Source: Sympetrum striolatum
Taxonomy: Eukaryota; Arthropoda; Insecta; Odonata; Libellulidae
DNA length: 64,000 nt
Direction of reading: 5' to 3'
NCBI GenBank assembly: GCA_947579665.1
Contig: OX388349.1
Span: 73,536,841-73,600,840, forward strand
The translations under genes and the position numbers were made by a program. Under the pieces are notes generated by a model. The model saw only the letters and a program-made list of their open reading frames with translations, was not told the DNA's origin and searched no databases. The first letter of the stretch is position 1; each line of letters opens with the position of its first letter. Positions 55,498-64,000 of this stretch are shown piece after piece.

Positions 55498-57339
55498 ATT
55501 GACAAGGACCGCTTACTAGTGAGGAAGGTTCACTCCTCATTGTACCTAGAAAAGCTCGTTCCTTAATCTTGTTAGTGGAGGCCATCATTCCGTGAGACAT
55601 GATTAACAGAGAGTTATGACAAACTTCATTGATTCGAAAATATCTTTTTCTTACGTCGTTTCTTTGAAATGTGTTCCGTTGGAGGACGAAGGACCTTCCA
55701 GGCGGAGAGGAAGAGAATTGCGATAACGAGGGAGAGCAGATATGAATACTCTTAAACTGAATGAATATTAATGCGTCCGAAAATTCGACGGAAAATTTTC
55801 CCTTCACTGAAGTGATACGAACAAAAACTTTTCGGGTTGATAAAACAAATAAAGGGATTCCGGAGGTCAAAGAAAAATGTTTGCGAGCGTGAAATCAAAA
55901 TGGACCCTTTGAAACAGGGAAATTTGTCTTAGAGGTCCTCTGAATGAGATTCTCTTATTTATATTTTAATCTGAAGACGCAAAGCACCTTCAGGATCGCG
56001 AAGCAAATTAATTTCAATAAATGCATTCAGCCGTCCATATTACTCAGGAATTCGGAGAATCGGTCGATATTTCAAGTGCTGAGTAATATTTATTACTTTT
56101 CACAATTAAAATAATTTCAGTCTCAAGCTCTAAAACCAAGCTGCATCCCAAGTTCCGCCTCGACTGACCCTCATCATCGTTCTATCGTTTAGCCAATTTA
56201 CGTTTCACGCATTGAGTTCTACAAATTGAAGAACCACCTGTATCATTCATAGAGCTCCTAAAAATGCTGTCTATTTTCAATGAGAAGAATGTTTTAAAAG
56301 TTTTTAAATTCAACAACAAAAGACAGTGCAAAATTAATATTTTATTGTATTTCGTTATTAATCTTTCATCTTTTGTGGGCCCTGCTTCGATGCTCCTCAG
56401 AACATTCTCGGGCCTACGACTGCTGGATAAAACGCGTGACCGCTTAAGTAACTCTCTCGTTCACTTGTTTCACGTGCATTTAATTATACACTTTAATCAT
56501 AAACCTGCCTCCGGGTTCTCGCGACTTTGGGCGAATGTAAGCTAACCCTTGGTAATATGATATGTCCCCCTCGAACGCTGACACGTGGCCAAATAACCAA
56601 ATTGCACTGAAAATTGAAATAACATATAATTTGATTGGAGTAAATTGAATGATACACTGTTTTTCATAAATTTGAAACCAACGATGATTAAACACGTGAG
56701 TATTTTTCTTGAGTTGATTGAACTCAAGAAAGATTAATTTTTTGAAACTAACATAATAGGAACACGGCTGTGCTATTAATGTTATGGGTTTAATAAACTC
56801 CAACTACCCGTTAACTCCGTCAAACAACAGCTGTTTGGAGCTTTCCTTACTCTTAATGTTAAGATCATAACCTATATCATTTGCATTTATTAGTTAGGTC
56901 GGCTTATTTTTATTGTTTCGCAGAGAGAAAGACCTTTTCTAAGGAAGGCAATTCGTGAGTTTTTGTGTTAACACTTTAATAGTTACAGATAATAAAACAA
57001 ATATAGCGTTATATCATCTTCTTCTGGCAAAACTGAATATTACTGATGACTGAGTTTTATTTAGTGCTCAAGCACTATATTTCTGTTCAAGCAGTTGAAC
57101 AACATGGTAGACTCATGTGAACTAACTAACATGTTTAGTTTTCCTGTTCCTCAGAAAACTACCAGGAAAAACCTACCATTTATTTTAAAACACACACAAA
57201 AAACTACTGTTATTACTCACCAATACTCCAAGCTATGAGAAACTGCAATGTGTTATGTGAAGAAATTGATACGCACAATGCTAACCTTGAAACATTAAAA
57301 AGAAATTTGAGACTGCATTGATTTTAATTATACTCTGTT
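55498..57339. other. Intergenic DNA, one small perfect hairpin
   Basis: A 124-codon minus-strand frame (55496-55870) overlaps the SINE target duplication at its 3' end and has no known domain. TTTCTTGAGTT GATTG AACTCAAGAAA at 56705-56731 is a perfect 11-bp stem. Frames at 56264-56803 on both strands are unassigned. Confidence 0.45.
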
Positions 57340-57690
57340 GTTATATTAATTCTCTTCTTGATTGAATTTTCTTTAGTTTTATCATATTTATTTTATATGA
57401 TTGACTATATGTTTTTTGTTTGTATTTTCTTGGTATCTTTATTGATTTTATTTTCTCGTTTGTGTTTTAGTGATTGCATTCTCTTGACAATATTTTCTGG
57501 GTTGTATTTTCATGATTATATTTCATAGACTGTATTTATATACAGATTTTATTTTTGTTTGTATGTTCTATTAGTTTTTCCTTTTTGAATTTTATCGATT
57601 GTATTTTCTTGATTATATCTTAGTGATTGAATTTTCTTGATATAAATTTATTGATTGTATTCTCAAGGTAGTATCTTATTGAATGTACTT
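57340..57690. repeat. Degenerate AT-rich tandem array, unit about TTGATTGTATTTTC
   Basis: The stretch is built from loosely repeated TGATT(G)TATTTTCTTG words: for example at about 57358 (TTGATTGAATTTTCTT), 57595 (TCGATTGTATTTTCTTG), 57622 (GTGATTGAATTTTCTTG) and 57648 (TTGATTGTATTCTC). Spacing is irregular, about 18-30 bp. It reads as an old, decayed minisatellite on a T-rich strand. Confidence 0.6.
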
Positions 57691-58247
57691 ATTTTTCCTG
57701 AGTTAATTTCTTATTTCGATAGTATTTTATAACAATTTAAATGCTTTTATTGTAATCTATCATTGGGATAACACCCTTTACCAACATTTTATTATAACTG
57801 ATATTCATTTTCAATTTGAAAATGAGGGGAAAGAAATACTGGGAATTTCCTAGAGAGAAGACATCTCAAACGGTCGAAAGACATAAAAAAAGACTCTTGA
57901 GAAGCAATTAAGGTAGGTAATAAACAAATATTTGAAGAAAAGTGCACCAATGGTTGGAATAAAAAATCTTAGATACTACATAAAGATTATTTTCTGGTTT
58001 ATGCATTGAGAAACAGTGCCCAAAACTTGAATTATACATATTTATCTATATGTTTACAAAACATCCAATATTATGTGTTGTATTCTCTTGCGCTATGCAT
58101 AAAGAACGAGAAGTATTAGAAATAAAATCCTTGTGATTGTTGTATATTACTCTCAGAATACGAGTATACTGATAATTGAAATCGCATCATCATCTTCTTC
58201 GTCAAAACCCTCTGAACGTGCGTATTATTTTACATGGAGAAAAATTC
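57691..58247. other. AT-rich intergenic DNA, nothing recognised
   Basis: No features seen. Confidence 0.5.
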
Positions 58248-58295
58248 GAAAGTCAACTTCGATAAATATCTTTATCTTTATCGAACTTGACTTTC
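58248..58295. repeat. 19-bp inverted repeat hairpin
   Basis: GAAAGTCAACTTCGATAAA pairs with TTTATCGAACTTGACTTTC (18 of 19) around a 10-base loop, TATCTTTATC-like. No related copy in the window. Confidence 0.7.
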
Positions 58296-58977
58296 AAACT
58301 TTTAGTTTTCAGTTTTCGGGAAAAATTGTCAGAGAGATGGTCAATACCCACGAACGAAAAACTGGATAAACATAAAATCCAAAATATAAATGCCTAAAAG
58401 CAAATTGTGAAAAGATAAAAAATCGAAAGATACGTATAAACATGAAAAAAGATACAAAAACTATTGCCAGAAAAGTCTAGAAAATGGTATGCTTACTTCA
58501 GAATACGATGAAACATGTAAATCTACAGTGATACAGTACAGAAGATAGTATAGCCATAGCGGATTAAATTTAGTATTAAGACTATGCGAATGGCAGTAGA
58601 GGAAAACGGAATACGCTGGAAAGCATCTCAAATGCGTAGTTCTTAAGGCTAAAATATTTGAGTGGGAGGAAAAAATAATAGCAGAGCGTCCGCCTTTTTC
58701 CCAAGAAACCCGACGCTTCAGTCAATAAAACTCCTTTTTTGAAGAGTAACGATGATTTTTGAGGAAAGAGAAAGGAATCCACGAGACGGACTTTTATATG
58801 TTTTCCTGTAGAAGCGTCTCATCCAAGCGAAAGACAAGAATGATATTTTCGCGATTCCTTGAAACGGGAAAGACTTTTATGTTAGCAAAGTTGTTTCTGT
58901 TAATATATAAGTATAGATGTATTCATGCAACCGTTGAATTCAATATATTCTACAGTAAAACAATTCATCGACGTAAC
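58296..58977. other. Intergenic DNA, nothing recognised
   Basis: Short frames on both strands around 58580-58980 (66 and 73 codons) without known domains. Confidence 0.5.
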
Positions 58978-58987
58978 TAATATGAAA

Positions 58988-59282
58988 TACGGAAAGTGTT
59001 AAAGCATCTTTGCAGATGGAACATCTTCGGGAGATGGGTGTACGCCCAGGAAAAATGCCAAGGAAAAACGAACTTGAATAAAGTTTGACAGGGCCGGGAA
59101 TTGAACCCATGATCTTCCACTATCCGGGAGGCTGCTTTAACCAAGTAGGCTACCCGCAGAAAACTCACAAAAGCGGGTTGTTAGAATATTCTGGCCGGGT
59201 AGCGTAGTCGGTTAATGTAACCTCAACCGGGTTCTATTTCCTGCCCCGTCAGACTTTTTTCAAGTCCGGTTTTTCTTGGGAT
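58988..59282 (+). mobile_element. tRNA-like SINE, double-arm copy with target duplication (family S1)
   Basis: TAATATGAAA at 58978-58987 is repeated at 59283-59292 (12 of 13 if extended through AC). Inside: a diverged 5' unit (CGGAAAGTGTTAAAG ... GGTGTACGCCCAGG), a left arm with the tRNA-like part inverted (about 59065-59157), a spacer containing AAAGCGGGTTGTTAG, and a right arm with the tRNA-like part forward (about 59192-59255) and tail ACTTTTTTCAAGTCCGG. The right arm has lost about 10 bases in the anticodon region. Both arms still carry recognisable B-boxes. Confidence 0.87.
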
Positions 59283-59292
59283 TAATATGAAA

Positions 59293-60905
59293 AACTTACA
59301 ATTTATCATTTACAATTATTATTTCTAGAAAATATTATACAAACTTTGTTAGCATGCTAAACGGGGCCTTAGGCTTACGGAACGCCCCCAGGAGGACTCT
59401 GGACCGTAATAACAATGATTTGCAAAGTTTATCATGACTACTCTGATCATCAGCACGAATCTGTATTAATCACAGCTACTGACGGCGGCGCCCTAAGCAT
59501 TCGATGTCCCTAAAATGTTGATTTTTCCCGTGAGAATGCATTTTACATTTATTATATTGCAACAATATATTGTTTCCGATTAAAAAAGTTTAATTTAAGT
59601 CATAAAAGGTGGCTAAAAAGTGAGATTTGGACAGCAGTAGCACGGATTGTGGATGTAGATGACCAGGGAGTTGCATCGCCATCATTTAATTCTCCCTCTT
59701 CAAATTGCTCCGTTTCTCACATTACATTAATGAGACCTCTCTGACTAAATTTAAAATTTGTAAAGAATACCATACATGTATTTTTTTAGTTTAATAGTAT
59801 TGAACTATTTTTGGTAGTAATTAATGTTAAAGTATTATTTAAAGTAGAAATGTATATTTTTCCTGTACCAATAAAAAAATTAGTAACACGTAGAAACAAT
59901 CCGGTTTTCGTATAGACTCAGAGACATTTTAAGTTAAAATCATTTTACATTTTAAAATCTGTCCTTCAGACGTTGAAAATAGCCTTGTTCACTTCTTTTG
60001 ACATCCTACCAAAAGTGCATCCAGGTATGCGAAAAAAAAATATTGCAGACTGTAGTAAGATTCTCGAGATTCGGATCAGGAACCAGATGAGAAGAAAAAT
60101 TATAAATAATTTCTTGTAGTTTCGCTTATCACAAAATGGGATTATAAACCTGAAGCTAAAAATCGCAACATCACCATCACACCATCGTGAGAGTTATAGC
60201 TATTCGGAATTTGGTGTCTTTATTCCCAGTCATTAGTCTCAACTATTAAACCATGAATTGAAACAGTTGGACACTCACACGCACGAACTTTCTAACTCGG
60301 ATTGGATATTCGATTCGTAGTTCTATTACAATCGCAAACAAACACCCAAAAATGCGGTGGCAAAATCGACTCGTAGAAAAATTCGGAATGTTTAAAAGAT
60401 TCCTACTATTTTCATAATCTTTCGTTTTCAGCCCTTGTTTTGCTGTCGAAAATGTGCTGTCGCAGGTTGGACATTTTGAAAGGAAAGAGATCAGAAGCTG
60501 TGGTTGCTTGGTAAAAGTCAAGGAGGCGTATGTGTCTGCCATCGGTAATGCGTGAACTCCAACCTACTTCGGCCGATAATGAGCCTAAAATAAGAGAAAC
60601 AGATACTAGCAAAGTTGTTTTAAAAATTCTTTCTATTCGCGAACGATACGCGATAGCAACTTACTTAAGAAGTAGTTGGAACGTTCGGTGCTTACACTCT
60701 CTGCCGCATAAGCCTGATAGTAGGGTATTATGTAGGTGCCTCACAGTATTTGAATATTTATGCATCTTCGACTTTAAAATGAAATGAATATTGCCTCGAA
60801 GAATGATGATTTATGACAAAATGATCCATAGCAATGTTTAAAAGGTGAGAAATAGAAGAGAGTCAACCATTATATGAAAACATGAAAGTAAATTTTAAAA
60901 AAACA

Positions 60906-60907
<2 letters not shown>
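59293..60907. other. Intergenic DNA, nothing recognised
   Basis: Unassigned frames at 60246-60542 (minus, 98 codons), 60412-60612 and 60530-60787. None has a domain I recognise. Confidence 0.45.

Positions 60908-60969
<62 letters not shown>
60908..60969. repeat. (TA)n microsatellite, about 60 bp
   Basis: Uninterrupted alternating AT run, the longest simple repeat in the window. Confidence 0.97.
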
Positions 60970-60971
<2 letters not shown>

Positions 60972-61946
60972 AAATCACAAATGTATATAGTGAGAGTGAT
61001 AACCTAATCATTATATATATGTAAAGGAATAAAGTAACGAATAAAAGGTTGAGAAAGGAAATAGACAATGGTGGTGCACCGCGCCATGATTATCATTTTG
61101 GACTAGAGAAGAACAGAATACACCGATGACTCGACGGAATGCATTGTATCACATCTTTGGGCAATTTAATCGGAATTTCCGCTTAACGAAAGCACTCCTC
61201 GCACAATGCAGCAGCGGCACTTAGTGAAACACGGAGACCAGTTCTTGTTTCATTTTTGCCCCAACAAAGCTACTTTTGTGCTCCCCGCGGTTTTTGTTTC
61301 CATAATTGGCGTGTATTTGGGTCGAACTATGAAATTCAGCTAAATCATGAGTCCGTCGCACGGTAATCGCTTTTTGACGTCGGCTGAGGAACGGAGCAAT
61401 TAAACGGATCATCAATCATCTAGGCGCCCTTGCGGAGCGGTGGCTGGAGTCGGAACCATGGAAAACGATGGAAAAATGGCGATGAAGTTATCGCGATTGA
61501 TCCTTCTTTATTAATAACGGCTAATTATTTCGGGTGCGTCCAAAAATTGACTCCGAGTTTTTTTTTAGGCGTCCACTGACGAAAAGTTCAACCGTGAAAG
61601 ATGGCGTAGCATCGAACTAATGAAGTTTCTTTCGTAAGAACTCTGCGTCGACTAATATCTTATCATATTTCTCCGCGCGACGGTTTTAAAAGGTGTTTAA
61701 GGAGAAAAGTTCGACGATAGCATTTTTCACAGAACGCTCTTGCTCCCTAATATTAGAGTTCATCAAATTTCCAGGCATGTGATCATCGCCATGATACAAT
61801 ACAGATATTCTGTATTTTAGTGCGGCTTTTGAAAAGTCATAGTGAGACAAAAGGCTACAGAAAATTAATAACACGCGTTCGAAAGACAATTAATTTTAGT
61901 GGTTATCAGGTTTATTGGACGGATTTTATTTGCTGGAATTAAATCC
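60970..61946. other. Intergenic DNA, GC-richer, no recognised gene
   Basis: 61080-61720 is GC/CpG-richer than average. Frames at 61221-61415 and 61686-61889 (minus) are short and unassigned. Nothing identifies it as exon or regulatory DNA. Confidence 0.4.
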
Positions 61947-61950
61947 TTAA

Positions 61951-62183
61951 CCCTAAACAGACTACGGATGCCATATTGCATCATCCGGCACCTACTATTA
62001 TTTCATTTTGTATCACAGAATAGGAGAGCTCGATGACAATGTTGCAATTTTGTATTTGTTTGGCTGGTTTTATAAATGTGTTTGGCATAATATTTTATGG
62101 GTATTGTTTTCAGACAATCACAAAGCGAAACACGTAAGAAATTTAAAATAGTTACAAAAAAAAGTAATTCCGGCTTTGGAGGG
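61951..62183 (+). mobile_element. 233-bp TTAA-flanked MITE (piggyBac-like), copy 2
   Basis: Same sequence, length and orientation as 14403-14635, starting CCCTAAACAGACTACGGATG and ending GGCTTTGGAGGG, with TTAA at 61947-61950 and 62184-62187. Differences are scattered single bases. The palindrome near the left end is broken by one change (GATGCCATATTGCATC). Flanking DNA is unrelated to copy 1, so this is an independent insertion and not part of a larger duplication. Confidence 0.87.
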
Positions 62184-62187
62184 TTAA

Positions 62188-63056
62188 AACAAAATAAAAT
62201 TATTAGAATTAAAATAAGAGGGCAGTTTGGAAACTAACCACCATTTAGCTATACAATCCACCTAGATAAATTTAAATAGCATTTCCAACCAATACAAAAA
62301 AACCAGGTTAGATTTGGTGACTAAAATATTTTATTTGGTAAATATTAGTACGACTGCTTTTCGCTATTTTTCAACTCAACTGTCCGTTTCGCGTTTTTCA
62401 GTAGCGTTTCAGCAACTTGCAAATCCCCACAAAAATTGACAACCAGGAAATTTGTCAGCAATTTGAAGATCTTTAGTGTCATGGAATGCTCATGTGTGAA
62501 CATGGAGAAAGAAACGTTGAAGAAAGTGGAGTGAGGATAGCTGATAGAGCCAAAACCGGGTTGTGCGATGTCCCATGTGAGTCACTAATGGCAGAGGACC
62601 TCGTGCGCTAATAGGGAATGTTTGCTTTTCCATCTTTTAGAAATTGTGCCCACTGGTTAAGAATTGGTGCTGCAACACCTTCGCTCATAATGTTTCGACT
62701 TTACATAGCACAAGATTCGCGATGAATATCCATTAAAGAAAGATTTTTTGTTTGGAAAAATCTTTTCTCACCATGCGTCTCGTATTTTTCGGTGATTTTC
62801 ATTTCAACACTTATTTTGTGTAGTGAGCGAACACGCGGCAGTACTAGCATAGTTCGAAAAATTATAGATTGCGCTATTGACGGAGCCTAACATTGAATGG
62901 CGGCGGAATATTATAAGAATATCTCTTTCTTGAAAATGGGCTATTTTTTTTATTCAGAAACACGATTCAGGTGATTTTTCAGATATTGTTTTTATTTCAT
63001 ATTGCCTAATTTTTATCAAAATTTATCACCTTCGATGCATTAGTTATCTGCTTTTC
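62188..63056. other. Intergenic DNA, nothing recognised
   Basis: No motif-bearing frames or shared repeats. Confidence 0.5.
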
Positions 63057-63590
63057 CTATATCTGCCTTGAATTCATGAATAAAATCAGTAAAAACAACA
63101 CTACTATGCAACTGGAAGGATATTCTGTAGAAACAAGGGCAATAAGAAATCGTTGCTCACCATTAGGGTGTGCGTATACACAACCACATAACAAAAAATC
63201 AGATTTTGCGTAAGAAAAAGAGCGACGAAAATGCAGTGAAACAATACGGAAGAAAAAAAACGTATTGAGATATCCCTCGGGGTTAACAAGGCCTCCGCAG
63301 CGCTTTCCATGAAAGTGATTGAAAGAGGAAAAGGGTGCATTAACCACGCAAAAGTGATTTAGGGCGGCGTGCCTCGGATCCCATTCGTCACAACGTTCAA
63401 TTACGTGACATAATTCATCATACGCCCATTGGCGGAAAGGGGTGTGTCCGAAGGGGTGACAACGAGAGGACGTGACGGGGGTTCGTGCTAAGAAAAAGGC
63501 CCTCTTAGAAAGGGAATTTAAGGATGAAGCATGGATGCTCCCACGACGGCTAATATTGGCTTTCGGCGATGGAACATTAATAATGACCAC
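63057..63590 (-). other. Unassigned 177-codon open frame, longest in the window
   Basis: An uninterrupted frame in a GC-richer patch. The product is Cys/His-containing in the middle (residues about 40-100), with a Phe-rich hydrophobic stretch (about 108-128) and a hydrophobic C-terminal run (about 155-172, SCIVVLFLLILFMN) that could be a membrane anchor. I recognise no family. No Kozak, splice or polyadenylation evidence supports expression. In AT-rich DNA a locally GC-rich patch lengthens chance frames, so this is a candidate only. Confidence 0.22.
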
Positions 63591-64000
63591 ACTCTATTAA
63601 ATTAAAATAGGTATGAACGCGTGTTTTATTGAACGGTGGATTAGTAAATTGGAAGCTCTCATTAGGCGTTCCATACATAGTTGATTGCGAGCGGTGGGCG
63701 AAATTTTAATATTTCAAATCTGCGCCGGTCTGTAAAGCGGCTATTACGTGCGCGGGAGTTATTATTTGAGGTCAGATTGGCTGCCGCAATATTTACATTC
63801 ATTTTTTGAGGACAGAGAGGAATAAAAATGCATTCAAATTCCGATAATTCAAAACTGAGGAAAATCAAGAGGCGAATGGCAGCGGATTTCAAAAGTCCAG
63901 GTCCGAAATAACAGCTGAAACTCGAAAGACATCATAAATAACAAAAAATGAACGAATGCCAATCGATATTTTCCCAGAGCCTATAGCATTAAAAGAAGGA
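63591..64000. other. Intergenic DNA to window end
   Basis: A 76-codon minus-strand frame (63662-63892) is unassigned. Nothing else was recognised. Confidence 0.5.

Noticed and set aside
60908..60969. Long AT run as a replication origin or telomeric signal
   Set aside because: A pure (TA)n microsatellite explains it; no other origin or telomere-type sequence is present.
1..64000. LTR retrotransposon or endogenous virus sequences
   Set aside because: I found no paired long terminal repeats, gag, protease, integrase, envelope or viral polymerase motifs. All reverse transcriptase blocks fit non-LTR elements.

Overview
The window is AT-rich, gene-poor eukaryotic DNA. Its repeat content points to an arthropod, most likely an insect: RTE-type and CR1-type LINEs, a mariner with a decayed transposase, Tc1/mariner and TTAA-type MITEs, Helentron-like elements and tRNA-derived SINEs. 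I cannot name the species. No host protein-coding gene, rRNA, intact tRNA gene or CRISPR array can be supported. The longest open frame is 177 codons and resembles nothing I recognise. Every recognisable protein remnant belongs to a transposable element and is frameshifted, stopped or internally deleted.

Layout. 1-905: a decayed LINE on the minus strand, then a palindrome (911-1037). 3296-3622: a tRNA-like SINE with two opposed tRNA arms. 6291-6618: a 328-bp fold-back. 7496-8539: a Helentron-like element with tandem repeats. 10242-10318: a 77-bp Tc1/mariner-type MITE. 11165-11840: the 3' end of a LINE (minus). 12220-13545: an RTE LINE (plus). 14403-14635 and 61951-62183: two copies of one 233-bp TTAA-flanked MITE. 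17880-18120, 23555-23620 and 24658-24875: CR1-like 3' tails. 18466-19843: a second Helentron-like element, split. 20661-20800, 21362-21475 and 30520-30625: more tRNA-like fold-backs. 24980-25848 and 27597-29028: two Helentron-like elements on either side of a CR1-type LINE (25930-27480), which itself carries a palindromic insertion with a 13-bp target duplication. 39054-39915: an element with inverted GGGGCA motifs. 43130-44720: another LINE (minus). 46308-46892: a 585-bp TTAA-flanked element. 51732-52431: a mariner reduced to 700 bp. 55303-55484 and 58988-59282: two more tRNA-like SINEs with target duplications. The rest is AT-rich DNA with simple repeats and scattered GC-richer patches of unknown role.

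The main biological point is how many insertions are inverted duplicates. The tRNA-like SINE family occurs as a single-arm copy (55.3 kb), a partial second arm (31.9 kb) and full double-arm copies (3.3 and 59.0 kb), and most copies are bounded by 10-13 bp direct repeats. An unrelated 173-bp insertion at 26.7 kb, with 59-bp perfect palindromic arms and a 13-bp target duplication, and a 160-bp insertion at 29.2 kb with a 19-bp duplication, have the same architecture. This suggests that target-primed reverse transcription in this genome often ends in a snap-back inversion. That is an inference; genome-wide copies would test it.
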